Source: Climacium dendroides | Lineage: Eukaryota > Streptophyta > Bryopsida > Hypnales > Climaciaceae | NCBI GenBank assembly: GCA_950106755.1 | Contig: OX467087.1 | Location: 13,582,047 to 13,646,046, forward strand | DNA length: 64,000 nucleotides | Direction of reading: 5' to 3' | In this document: positions 23,076-35,651 of the stretch, one piece after another | Position numbering within the stretch: the stretch's first letter is position 1 | Layout: each line of letters starts with the position of its first letter | The notes under the pieces: model-generated | Seen by the model: only the letters and a program-made list of their open reading frames with translations | What the model was told of the DNA's origin: nothing | The model's database searches: none | Translations under genes and position numbers: made by a program

Positions 23076-23150
23076 GGGTTCAACTTCAAGCTCCCTTACA
23101 TTAACCTCTTTGTATTCTAGTATTGTGCCAATTTGAGGATTTAGCAGTTG

Positions 23151-24290
23151 TGAATGTTTATTTATCCACCCTTGGTAAATAACCGTACACAACCAAGTTC
23201 TTGTTCAATTTTAGTTTTTTATGCTATTGGGTGCCTAAGCATCCATCCACTATGACTTCCAAGCAATAGATCTTTGTATAGTGCTTAGGTGTATTTAATA
23301 TGTGCAAAACATCCTGAATTATAATTTAAATACAAATAAACGAGTGATTGGACAAATTTTTGTTAATTCACTATATTTAGCAATTCAAATTCATTTTTTT
23401 ACTTTTAACCCTTGGATTTTTAAATCTATCACAGTTTCTGTTTTTGTTCTTTTTGGATGAGATTTCCTAAGTTTCATCCATTTCAAGTTCAAAACTTCAT
23501 CTACTAATATCTTTCTCATTTTAAATTGATTTTCTACGTATTTTATCTTTTTGGAAACCTCTACTATCAAATTCTAAATTCAAATTGAACTTGACTATAA
23601 TTTTTATTATTCTAACATATTTTTAGATTTCGGCCTTCATTACTTTTGTTAATTTAACATAAAAATATAATAAAATAGAAGGTTTAGGATTATACCTTCA
23701 GTTGGGGTATGGCTCATCGTAGTGATATCTTTGAGCCTCCTCGAAATTCTCTGTTTGAGTTATTTTTTTATTATAATTTTATTATAATTTTATTATAATT
23801 TATTTTTGTTTTTATTTTTATTTTAAAAAATTTACAAGGTTTTGGCTAGCCAAAGTCGATTAATCCTCTACCTTTCTAATCTTCTCTTTCCACCTCTTAT
23901 CTTCTAAGACTATTCTATCCTATTTTGATTTTTCTATCCGTTGACTTTGAGTACTTGAGAATTTTCTAACACCTATTCTATATTTTTTGTTGACTATTTT
24001 GCCACTAATCCTTCTTCCAATAATCTTTGGCTACTTTTCTTTAAAATTTCTTGTGTATCTTCCTACTTTTTCCTACTAATTCTTCTTGCTTCTCTCAAAT
24101 CCCATCATTCTCATTTTCTAAGTTGTTTGAGAGTTCTAGTTGGTGTATAAGGAATTGAGTGTTTGGAACGTGAAGTTGTGTAGAACTTCTCTTCTTTCCC
24201 TCACTTCTTCTAATTTGGAACTAACTTCTCTCTTTTCCAATACTAATTTGTAGTTTTTTAACAAAAAACCAAAGTTTTTGAAGGGCGAGG
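23151..24290. other. AT-rich, pyrimidine-rich plus strand, no gene
   Basis: Runs such as TTTTATTATAATTTTATTATAA near 23765 and long CT-rich stretches (23860-24120) are present. No coding region, RNA gene or terminal repeat is recognised. Confidence 0.4.
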
Positions 24291-24640
24291 GAAGATTTGT
24301 GGATTGACAAGAGCTACTTGTCGGGCTGGAGCGGCAGGCGCCGCTCAATGCTCTGTTTGCCGATAGGAAAGTCCATGGGGGGATGTTTGTCTAGCAGACC
24401 AAGCCGAACGAGAGAGCTCTTTTGCCCGGCCAACTTGTTGGGAGCTCAACCCCCACCCTGGCTGAGTTGGGGGATCAATGCCCCGGCCCAACCAAAGTCC
24501 TCCTCGGGCTATGCGAGGGGTTTAAAGCCCCGTCCTTGCTTGGGGAAAAGGGCCACCCTTGGCTGGCCGGGGGTTTGGCTTCTCCAACTAGTCTTGGCTC
24601 TGGACAAGGGGTGGTGACCCTGTCTAGTCCCAAACTCCTT
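24290..24640 (+). other. GC-rich island of unknown origin
   Basis: Between AT-rich flanks lies about 350 bp of clearly higher GC, with phrases such as GGCAGGCGCCGCTC, CCCCCACCCTGGC and GGCTGGCCGGGGGTTTGG. Two overlapping frames stay open (24297-24617 and 24422-24685), but neither product resembles a family I know, and both are rich in Gly, Pro and Leu as expected from composition. It could be part of a decayed LTR or a captured fragment. Confidence 0.4.
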
Positions 24641-26392
24641 GAGAGTTTGGGGTTTTGTTTTTATTTTTCTGAAGAAAAAAAATGAACACTGAGCGTTAGT
24701 TTTTTGCCTGTGAAACTTTTAAAAACTAAAATTGAACAAAACCAACACTACACTTGAGCTTATAACCCATGATTTTCCTAGGTACAAAGCTTCCAAAAAT
24801 TATTCCTCACAAAGTCAAAGCTTTGCCATCCCAAATGGGACAAGGAAATAATTAAACACGAAAGAAGAATAAAACACTTTGTTAGTACAAACTAAAGTGT
24901 TAATACAATGATAAAAAAAGAATACTTAAACTAAGTTAGTACTTCAAGATGAACACAAGAGTTTAGACACGGATGCTTCCCTAAGCGGCATTGCCAATTA
25001 CAAAGGGAGGGGCTCTAAGATTAGTACAAGTTAGTACCAAACTAAAATAAAACACTTCAAAACTCAACAAAACCAACAAAAAAACTCTTCCAAAAACACA
25101 ACAAAGGTTAGCAAACTTTGAAGGGATCCCAATGTCCTTCAAAGTTCAACAAAAACACAACTAGGAGCTTAAAATGCTCCAAAATACACACATTGCAACA
25201 ACTTGGCTCAAACTTGGCCAAAAATCTAATTAAATGGACCAACATGAATGCGTGACCAAAAAAATGGCTACAAGGGGTGAGAAGAGAGGGAAAGGGGTGC
25301 CCTTTTATACTCTTTCAAGGGCACCCACCTCCTCTAATTTTCTCATGGTAACTTATCATTTAGGATTTTCATCCTAATTTTCCAATTTTGACTTTTTACG
25401 CTAGTCCAAAACTCTAATTTTTGGAGATTAACTCCAAATCACAAACGGATTGCGCCATTGGCTTTAGAAGGCCATTTTTAGTCCATGGAAATTCCTATCC
25501 CTTTTTCTTATGCTCAAACTCAACGAATCCTAGTGCCAACTTAACAACCAAAAAGGGTTAAAAATTCAACTTTTGGAGGTTGACTTTTCTGAGACAAGTG
25601 ACTAGCCTAGGGTCTTAAGTAGGTATGAGGAAGTAAGAAAAGACCTAACTTAGGCCTCATTCCAACTTTGTCCGCTCTCGATACGCTAGTCAACTCTATG
25701 GTAAACTTTAATTTTTCAAGTCTTTGGGAGGATCTTGCTAGTTTTGGATCTTCTGGCTATTGAAATGTTCTGAAACTTGATGGGGCGTTTTATAAACAAG
25801 AAAAATCTATCCTAATTTTAGTGAGTTTTTACTGCACCTCGGATAATTTCTAAGAATTTCCCATTGTAGGTTTCTATGGTTTGATTGTCCGGAAAGGCAT
25901 CTTCTAGAAGTCAGAAAATTCCAAATTTTTTTATGCAATCTCTCATGAAATCCCACAAAAGATAATCAAGCTCATATTCTTACTTTGTACAATGGTCATA
26001 GGAGATTCAAATTCTGCCATCTCCTTTAATTATCGATACTTAGAGAATCTTTCACATGAAGAAGAATCTTGGTGAGCCAATTTCACCTATGAGTTCCTAG
26101 CGTGAAACTACCCCTAAAACACCCTCCCTCAATTGTAGATTCCTCTTGTTGATAAGTTTAGTTATTATTCGGAAATACCTAAGCTAATAATAAAGTTCGT
26201 TTGAAGGGAGGTCTTTTTAAATAGGGTTGTCTCTAATTAGGATACTATTAGGCCAAATAACTCATTGCAACCAAAAATACAAGAAGAAAGTGTTCCTTAA
26301 CCATCTAAAACTATTATTATTCCTCATTTAATAACACTAATTCCAGAATTTGAACTCTTTCTTCTTAATGGCCACAAGGGTTAAGAAATCAT
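24641..26392. other. AT-rich intergenic, nothing recognised
   Basis: No frame of interest, no RNA gene and no terminal repeat was seen. Composition is A-rich before about 25250 and mixed AT after. Confidence 0.35.
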
Positions 26393-27860
26393 CCAAATTG
26401 GTTCTTTCAATCTTTAATCTTTAAGTCTTTCTCCAAATTGGATGCACTAGCACCACAGTTTGACAGAACCTTGTCTTCCAAATTGGTCTTTTCAGCTTCC
26501 AGCTACCAAATGGATCTTGTCAGTCTTGTTCATCACATTAGCATCCTCTCTCACCAACTTGAGACTTACACCTCTATTTTAATTTTGTCTCCAACTTGGG
26601 TAGCATTACATCTCCAATTAACAACCAAATTTTATTCTTTTATAGAATAGACCTTTCTTACAATCCAACTCAATTTTGCTTCTCTTAATTTTTTTAATTA
26701 ACTAACAACCTCCTTAACCAACTTGGAATTGACATATACTATCACTACTCTCAGTAATCAACACCAAATCGGAATTAAACTTCCACAACACTCAATCTGA
26801 TAACTCCCAATTCGGACTCAAACAGCCAAACAAATTATAACAAAACTCCCGATTTGGATCATTTTATAAACACCAAACAATTCCATTAAAATACTCCCAA
26901 TTCGACCTCATACAATCTGTCATCAAAACATTCACCAACTTCCAATTCGGACTTTAAAATAACAAGTCAAAACATAACCAGAATCCGACTTAGAATAAAT
27001 TAACACAGTTTCAATTAACCAAACATCCCAACTTGGATCACATCACTGGTCAAACTTTGCTTCCAAATTGGAATTTAACTCCATACATGCAAATAGACCA
27101 TACCCACATAGGACACCAATTTGGCTTGAACAAAATTTATTATAATATTGAATTGGTGAGTAAATCACCGTTTACAATTTTTATATGTTTCTCAAAACTA
27201 CTCGATCAAAGTTCTTAGCATCTTGAACAATCATTTCATCTTCACTACATACTCTCCAACTTAATCCGCCTTCCAGTCCTTCAACTAGGACTTGCACATC
27301 TTCCTTCATACAACTATTCTTAATTTATATATATATATTATTTAATTTTTTTCTACTTCTGTATTTGCTAGCTATTTCTTCTAGCTAACATCTGATCCAC
27401 TCAGCATCCAATTTGGGTTTCAACATCCTCTTCTAATCTCATCATTCTTCACCCGAATAGGACTAAATTCATAAAATAAATTTATGCTAGTCCACCATCT
27501 GTTTATAACATCTCACCAACTTGGAATACTCCAAATTCCACAATGAGACGTACATACACATCTCCATCACTTAAATTCCAAAGACTCAATCACAAATTCA
27601 CATTCAAACATAAACTCAAGCACTTGCTTGACACACACTTATACACACCACCAAGCATCACCCACTTGGAAAATCACACACAATAAAACGAAAATACATG
27701 AGACAAATTGGTTGGGACATGCACTGAAATTCACTCAACAAATGGTGAAGAAAAATGAGAGAAAAAAACAACCTAATAGAAAATCAAAATCAGCGGTTGC
27801 CAAACCCCAAATTGGTTTACTAACTGTCACCAAAAAATCAACCACTTGGAACTAGGACAT
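26393..27860. repeat. degenerate array with CCAANTTGGA core, about 44-bp period
   Basis: Core words of the form CCAA(A/C/T)TTGG(A) or the variant CCAATTCGGA occur near 26393, 26433, 26478, 26506, 26553, 26591, 26718, 26764, 26808, 26848, 26897, 26942, 27028, 27063 and 27117, and thinly on to about 27850. Most gaps are 35-50 bp. Spacer sequence between cores is poorly conserved. Short frames in the block are not coding. Confidence 0.6.
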
Positions 27861-27867
27861 GGTAAAC

Positions 27868-30656
27868 GCGCGGAAGGCAAGAGAGAGGCAAGGAAGAAGG
27901 TGCGGCAGGACGAGCTTGACCTCAAGGACAAGCAGATCAGAGAAGCGGTAGCTTCAAGTTAAGAGACCAGCCTAAGGTCAGTAAGGTGTGCAAAACTTGA
28001 GGAAATGGTGGCGGAACTTTTTGCTAGATTTCAATCATAGACTCTTCCAAGCCAGATTCCAATGCCACCTCCAGTCAATTCTTCTTTGCCAATAGTATCC
28101 GCATCCCGCGATGCTGCCAATCCTTCTCATTCTCGAGTCGAGGATAAGATTGACGAAGTTCATTCCTCCGGGGACAAATATCGTAGCGACTTTGGCGTCT
28201 CAGCTGCATGCGTCCAATCTCATGCGTCGCGATGGGCAGTTTGCGCCCATCCTCAAATCTGTAGGCGTCACTCTTTCAGCACTAGATGTGTTGGAGACTT
28301 AGCATTATCCTTGAGTCGAGGATATTACTAGAGTTCTTGCGTCTTCATCCATAGACCCTCAAGGCCTCCGAAAGTGGTCGACAAAGGTGTGATTGCAGCG
28401 GGAGAGGCAACTGTATGCACAACTTCTAGGGAAGCGGGTGGAGAAGATCGTATTGATGATCGGGAGGAGGAGCTTTTTGATTATGGGGAGGCTGAAGATG
28501 ACATCTACGACAACATTCTCGAGGAGGAGGAAATTTAGGCGGAGGCGACCGCAGTTGGTGGGGTCGATGGATTACAAGGGGATGCATCGTAGGTACATTT
28601 GGCTGATCCATATGCGTTTATCTGAGTGTCTGTGATGTGTAGTGATTCATGTCTTACTTGGCTTGTGGAAGAGGCTGCTCTTTTGATGTGGATTCCTTGT
28701 ATTGAATCAAGTTTCATTGGCAAAAAATCACGTTTATGATTGTTAGGCGTTGATGTAGACCTACAGGCCTACTTTTGGTGTAGAATAGTGTAGTACAGAG
28801 TATTTGTGTGAATCTATACTTCGTTTAGTTTCACACAAAATGTAACGTGTAATCTTTGTAAATAAAATGTAAAGGGCACATTTCCGTTCTCACAGGCTTC
28901 TAATTTCAATCTTTGTTTGCTCAGCCTATGATTTTTAAAAGCTTGCACCATCCAAGGACATTGAAATCGCTTCCTGACTTGAACATGCAATCCATTAGTA
29001 GAATTCTGTGCTCCTTCCTATTGTCTAGCTCATCTGATTCTGCATTCAAACAGGTAACTCCATTTCTTTGTTGTTTCACTTTCATCAGGTAGAATTGCAC
29101 AAGGACGGAGAGAATGTGACAGATAACGTAGAGCCCTTACCCCTGGTCAAGTGGCTCAACATTGTCTTTGATCTGAACGGCATTCTCTGTCAATGCTTGC
29201 TGAGGTCGTATGTTAATAGTTTCAAGCCGTATCGGATGGAAGACAATGTCTTGTGCCATATGATTCCAACTATCGTCGGGCCGAAGGCTGTGTTTGCGCA
29301 AAAGAATGTTCGCGAGTTCTTGCATGAGGTGTCACAGATCCTAGATAGGATTGTCATATGGTCTTCTATAGTGCATCCCATTGCGGAGTTGGTCGTGGAG
29401 CATTTGTTTAGGGGAATAAAAGCCCTGTATGATGTCCTAGGTTAGGAGAAATGCAAGAGGATAGAGACCTCCAAAGGAAAGTTCCTAACGCGCGTTTGAA
29501 GCCGGTATTCTTGAAAGTCTTGGCTGAGCGCATGTTCCATTACAAGGGCGTGTACACGACTTTCAACATGAACAACACCCTACTCATTGATGAATCTCCC
29601 CAAAAGTGCGTCTACAATGAGTTGTGGAATGCTGTGTTCTTCAATACATGGACTCATGCGTAGTTGATAGACAACTTCCTCATGACGGAACTCCTATCTT
29701 GGCTAGCGCTTAGAGTCGGTGTACGATCCGGGGCGTTTGCATGAGTTTGTAGGGGCAAACAGGATTAGTTTGGAACCCCTCACGCAAATGGACTACCAAG
29801 TGTAGTTCCTTGTGGAGGGGATGAGGATGTCTGCTAGGAATCTGGGATATTGTTTTGAGCTTCCGGGCCTCCAGGTAGCAATAGGCCCGGAGAGACACGA
29901 TCCCTAGTCTTTCCTAGAATCGTTTGTTTAGCGTTCCTTTGGGCAGCCTCGTAGACTTAGATTGGAAAGGAACTCACATTTTGTATTTTTGTAATTTTGT
30001 ACATTCATTCAATTGTATATAATTTTGAGAGTGAAGATTTTAGCACACATGTTTGGCTATTGTATTGAGCGTTCCAATTGTCTGTCCATCTCAGTGAGTA
30101 TGCGTTTCCTTTGCTTATGACCATTTCATCAGTAGTATAATGTGGGCAGAACTTGTGTAATCTGGGCTTCTTGCAGGTTGGTTTTCCAAATAGAACTGAA
30201 ATAGTTAAACGTCACCCGGTGGCCAGAAGCCTCTTTTCTAGGTTAGAGAGGTCGCTCTTTGAGGCATCAGGCTCTGCTAGGGGGAATACCAGACTGTCCA
30301 TGTTTTTGGGGCCCTACATGATACGCACGGCGGAGGACATGGCGTTTGCGGCCATTGACCTCTCAAAGGCCGATGTTGAAGATGGCATGGTAGACTGTCC
30401 CCCAAGTCAAGGACCCGTCAGAATCCCCGTCAGAATCCCCGTCTACTCCTCGTCTCCGCTCAAGCGAGCGTCCTCAAGTCAAAGATGCCCTTTCTCGCCC
30501 CCGCCGCGGGCTGATGTTGTCACAAATCAAAAGTTTGTTCTCCCCATTAGCGACGGTACAAATCATCCTCGCCTCGAGGATGATGTGCCGACGGATTCTG
30601 TAGGCCCGCTTGCGGAGCGGAGGTCGTTAAGGAAGTATTTGACTTGCCGAATCATG
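27868..30656 (+). pseudogene. decayed multi-exon gene A: coiled coil, acidic stretch, FCP1/NIF-like domain
   Basis: Exon-like pieces in order: (1) about 27868-28592, with a charged helix (VRQDELDLKDKQIREAV), a Pro/Ser stretch, and an acidic end (DDREEELFDYGEAEDDIYD). (2) From about 29092 after TTTCATCAG, an FCP1/NIF-like HAD fold: WLNIVFDLNGILC (motif I), VREFLHEVSQILDRIVIWSS (motif II region), then after a frameshift NNTLLIDESPQKCVYN (motif III/IV region). (3) About 29725-29990, ending in the phrase FVGANRISLEPLT. (4) 30175-30656, a Ser/Pro-rich piece ending at a GTAAGG donor. Motif I has Asn where the second catalytic Asp of DxDxT/V phosphatases belongs, so an ancestor was probably not a phosphatase. 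In-frame TAA or TAG lies at 27960, 28038, 28536, 29443, 29661, 29803, 29905 and 29929. I cannot name the family; gene B at 31567 has the same order. Confidence 0.5.
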
Positions 30657-33600
30657 TAAGGGGGGCATAGGTGGGGGCTCGTAGTGCACCTCATTTGCCT
30701 CGACTCGAGGATAGTGGGCCCTTGTCCCTACGCAGTGTTGGACTGCAAACGTGACTTCTCTCGCACATTCTATTTTGGTGGACGATTGCGAGAGAACAGT
30801 AGCGATCGACAAGCTCTAAATCAATTGGAAATGCACGTCCGTACATAAACTATGTCGATATGCCACTACCACAAAAGACACCTCAAGGATCGAGATCCAT
30901 GTCTTCCTCCAAATTACCTCCACACAAGCGTGAAGCAAAGCGCAAGGACAATACTTCTCCACGTATGGACTTCAGTAGTGGCACGGAATATCCAAGTGCG
31001 TTGTACTATTCCTCACGATGTGAGGATATCATAGACGTATGGCAAGGCTGAAGGTGTTGGAGGCGCTAGAGGCGACCAAGAATGATTGTATAGGCTACAA
31101 ATGACATTTGGTCAAGCCAATTCAATGTTGGACGCCGTGGCCGTCAAATTGCCTAAATCCTATAAATAGCATGGTAAATAGAATATAGAAAAAAATTACT
31201 TAGAAAAGTTGAGGTTTACATGTATAGTTAGCCTCTCTGTTTCTACACAAATTTAGAGTACCTAGTGCTCAATAGCCGATTATGTCTAGTGACATCGTGA
31301 TAGAGGCTTGAAAGTTCTTTGTGTAATTAAATTCTCAAGTAATTTGAGCTTACTGAATTCAATTGCACTCACTTTTCTATGCATTTATCACTTCCTTGCT
31401 GATCATTTTTTAGAATGTGTTTTTAGATCTTTATCGTTGTTGTGAGTTGCCTTCTATTTACCATTGGGTTCAACAACTATTCAATCAATTCAACTTTGCA
31501 CTCGGGTTTCCAATGTCTCAAAATGACCATTTTGTCTCAATTTAACAAATAAGGCCTTGGTCGACTACTGGACTCTTGCCCTCGTCCCCATGAACAAGAA
31601 CCTATCTTTCAGGACAAAGTACAAGAAGGTCAAGGATAACTTGCCAGTGACTTTGACAGAGATAGTCTAGGAGGTTACTACTGGACCAAATGGTCTGATC
31701 TTTGTATGCTGCAAGACGACAGATCCAGACCATACTGACGAGTACATCTTCTCATACGTAGTCAACAGTCGGAAGATATAATTCTTTGTGTCCGCATACT
31801 ATAGGACATTATAAAATACGAACTACCAGGAGCTGCAGAAGGATAGTGAGCTGCACTTGAAGGCGAATTGGTAGAAGGCAAAGGATGGGGGGCCACTATA
31901 GTCGATTACGCTAGCATGCAGGGTGAATGCGCTCATCAAGGAATTTGACCACATGAAGCTATCATTGGAAAATAAATCTTAGCGAATGAAGCCAATTACC
32001 CTTACCAACGATTACAACGATCAGAGTGGAAGCCAAGGATCTTTCGTCATGGCCACTCCTGAGACTAGAAGAAGCCACACAAGCATGAAACAGACGGAGC
32101 AATTCAGTCGTGGTGATCCATCAGGGACACCACATATGGCTCCACAAACTCGAAGCAAGAAGAAATCGGGCAAGAATCTACTGGTTCCCGAAAATAGCCT
32201 AGCCTCGAAGATTGTGGACATTCCTCAGGACACTAGCGGCAACGTGAAGGAAATTGACTACAAGGAGGCCTGCCGATTATATTCTGAATACTAGTCTGCG
32301 TGGACGGATTTTTACGTTTCCACAATAGTATCGAATTTGAAATTTCAATAGAACAACTGGAGAAGCCGCCTCAGAACCTTAACATCCGTGAGATGGAAGA
32401 GCAGGGTGTGATGATTCTCTTAACTTCCTTTTGAATATGCTAGACCCAGACAAAAAGATGACACTCTACACATATCCCCGGGTAGTGACAAGGAAGCCAA
32501 AGGAGTTCGCGGAAGTGCAGGCAGAAAAATTTGGATGGTCAATGGGCAACACTACATAGCAGCCTCAAAAAAAATTCAGGAGATGTCCGGCATCCCCGAT
32601 GACAACAAGGCGAAATTCAAGACGTGGGAATGTTTCATCGTTTGGAACAAGGATGATAGTATCATCCGGAAAATCTTGACATACTATAATCGCGTCAATC
32701 ATTTCCAGAATTTCATGCCAACGTGGACGACCAACCCAACATTCTCACGTCCACGTACGTCTGGACAAGCATGGGGAGTCCAGTGCCACCAAGGGAGCCC
32801 ATGGAGTTGGAGAAGATGGTCTCCACTGGAAAGAAGTTGAAGATTGACGGAAACAATTAGAGGCTATTCGCAATAATTGCAGCTACTTTGACTTGATTCG
32901 AGTTAACATAGATAGGGTTTAGTGTTGTCTATTGATATCCACAATTTATCTCACATCGAGTGAAGGTTTTGTAGTGACCTAATTGATTCTATTGCATTGA
33001 TTTTGTAGGAATTCAAGACTGCCATCAAGCTAAGGTTCTCAATGATCGACATCAAAAAGAACCAAGGCTTCTTGGGGAAGAAGAACCAAAGAGACATTGA
33101 CATCCACAATGAGATCAAGCTCTCAACGGCTTTTCAGGACGTTTATGATCTATTGATCTCTGGGCTAAAGTCATATCTAGCCAGTCCCAAGGGAAATTCA
33201 TTGATCTAGATTTCTTAATGAAGTTCAGGGATTGTAAGGGCTGGAACTCAGTCAAGGATGGTGTCATGCTCTAAGAGTTCTTTAAGTGGATTGGCAACAT
33301 CATTGAGAAGGACCTCAAGAGACTTGCCCTACATTTGTTGAACAGAACGCCTTGACGGACATATGGGTACCCGAAGGTTACCATGAAGGCCCTAAAGTCA
33401 GTGCTCCTTGATTGCTATACTACTAAGGACTGGCTGGAGAGGACAAAGAGGAAAGATGCTATCAGGATCCAACTTCACCACTTGGATCCGAAACTAAAAC
33501 TATTCGATAACGATGGGAACTCCAGGAGAAAGGCTTGGAAGGACTTCAAGCGTGCATACAATGTCAACAAGGCCACCAAGAATACACTCTTGACAGGGCC

Positions 33601-34403
33601 GGGGGAGACCTTCTTCAGCCAGTCCAAATTGCCCGCCAACAAGAAGAAGATCCTTGAGGAACTCTCTCCCGTCGCAAAGGAGTTCTTTAAGGTCTTCTTG
33701 GAGAGCAAGGGAAGGTTTGTCAAGCCGGAGGCAATGGCGTTCTACAAGCCCTACGAACAAAATGATGACAAGCTTAGGGATTGGGATGCTAATGTGTAGG
33801 ACAATTCTATGAGCTCTGGAATCCAGATGGCGATCATAGACTTCAAGAACATCCCAAGCATAGTCCACAAGTAGGCGGAACGGATGCTTCTACTAGAAGA
33901 AACCCGCGTTTAACTTGACGGATTTTTTTGCGCATCATGTTACAATTTCATGTTTTTATGTAAAAAATTACATCCAATGTAACATCTTGATGAAGTTTGG
34001 GAAGGCCTACTCTGTACGCTACGCGGAATATCTTCCGTTCCATTTTGAGCGCATTGGAGACATCCCAAAGTAGAGAAGTCATGCAAAGGATCCGGTTCAT
34101 CTTCTCTTCCTGGTGAAGAACGGGGCAGAAATTAAGAATTGCCAAATTCCAAAGAGATTCGCTGTCCTTGCGAAATTCCACTACAACACAAGGAGACAGA
34201 CCCTTGAGGTGGAATACAGGATCTATGACATTGAACTCTGAATGGAGTTCTATTTGAACATATTGGACCTGTTTTTGTCACCTAGGGACAAAGTACTCAC
34301 ATTTTTCGTGGGAAGAAAAGTTATATGTGCTGCATGGGTAAGTTGATTTTCTAGATGATTTTATATGGAGGTCCATAGGAATTGTCTGTAGAACTCCCTC
34401 CCT

Positions 34404-34422
34404 TTAACTCGACTCGAGTTAA
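34404..34422. repeat. 19-bp palindrome TTAACTCGACTCGAGTTAA
   Basis: A perfect 9-bp arm on each side of a central C. Near-identical palindromes lie at 35633-35651 (central T) and 34555-34579 (arms CCTTTAACT/AGTTAAAGG), with weaker relatives at 32887-32906 and 30698-30710. They fall in the non-coding gaps between exon-like pieces of genes A and B. Confidence 0.75.
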
Positions 34423-35632
34423 ACTTCTCGTCCTATCTGATCTTCTACCTATCTTGTCATTAGATCACTGTCTTGTTGGCGACAACTTCATGTAATATCA
34501 TTTCCTAGATGATTTCATATAGATATTCACATGAAATGAATGTAAAACTCCTTCCCTTTAACTTGAGGCGAGTTAAAGGTCGTATTCTAACTAAACTTTT
34601 TTGTATCCTGCAAATGCTGTCATTAGATCACTTTGTAGTGGGAGACAACCTCAAGAAAGAAGAGTTCTTCACATTGTGCGTGGAGTCGGGACAAGTAGGA
34701 GTTTAAAGAAAACAGAGAGAGAAGAGCATTGATTTCCTATGGAAGAAAAGCATCGGTTTTGGCAAAGGAGAAAGAGCCTTTGAACGAGGATTTCAAAATT
34801 CTAGATTGGGATCTAAGAAAGGATGCTATGGACCTTGTTGATGACACCGGGTTACTGCAGGACATTAGACCGATCCAGTTGAGGCTACCCTAGAATTCTT
34901 CCTAGGGGCAGGTGTCGGATCGGTTGTGGCTCTAGAGAGTAACGACATGAGGAGGTCGTCTAGTTCGTCTGCCCAAAATTAAACGTCGATCTCGCATTCG
35001 CAGGGGGAATAAAAGAAGAAACGAGTCCCTCCAACAACACCAGTTCTAATTGATCAGTAATGGATCCTGAACCTCATCGAGAAGAACAATGAGAAGCAGG
35101 CCAAGGTGTGGGCAAAGGAATGCGAAGCGCAAAGGGAGGAAATGAAGCGGATCCGTCTGGATAAGCACGACATGATGAGGGAGTTCATAGCATCCATGAT
35201 CGTCACCATGTCCAATGTGGCGGCGAATACCTTCAATGCACTATTGCATGCGAGGCTGATGATGGCATTGGAGCCTTCAGCAAGGTCCTTGCAGCTGCTG
35301 CTTTCCAACCACCTACAAAGGTCGACTTATAGTGCTAGACAAGCACACACTCCGTCGGCCAACATAACTGGTGGGGCGGGCACGTTAGAGAATTTTTTGG
35401 TGCAAGCGTCACCCAATTCTATGCCAAACCAAGTTGAGTCTACGTTGAGTGACGACATGTTGGACAAGGATCCGTCCACGGCAGGTGATGCAGGGGTCGG
35501 TGCTCCAATTGTGGCTGATGACAAAGAGGCCACGAAGCAGGACTCAATGGATGGAAGAGGGGCCGAGCAGTCACAAGGCCCTGTGACTGGTGTTCCTCCA
35601 GGTTTTTCCCTATAATTCTCTCAGCCCCTTTC

Positions 35633-35651
35633 TTAACTCGATTCGAGTTAA
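35633..35651. repeat. 19-bp palindrome TTAACTCGATTCGAGTTAA
   Basis: Same 9-bp arms as the palindrome at 34404. It begins about 30 bp after the likely exon end near 35602. Confidence 0.75.

Larger units (their letters stand above)
9990..23150. repeat. tandem segmental array carrying the sHSP genes
   Basis: Four kinds of segment recur in the same order. (1) An AT-rich 3' flank starts near GATCA(A/G)CATTCATGC at 13545, 18240 and, diverged, at 21730. (2) A TIR-type element opens with AACCCCTAAAGGATCA-like sequence at 13838, 18538 and 22011. (3) A right segment containing ATTCTAGTATTGTGCCAATTT lies at 10175, 15856, 19770 and 23115. (4) An sHSP promoter lies at 10805, 16553 and 20317. The order implies at least two rounds of unequal duplication of one sHSP unit. 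Units have since diverged by LTR and DNA-element insertions, so lengths vary (about 3.6 kb for the cleanest unit). The array fades after 23150. Confidence 0.8.

Noticed and set aside
26393..27860. CArG boxes (MADS-domain sites) as the explanation of the CCAA-TTGG array
   Set aside because: The cores have five central bases in CCAAATTGG, not the six A/T of CC(A/T)6GG, and variants with CG do not fit.
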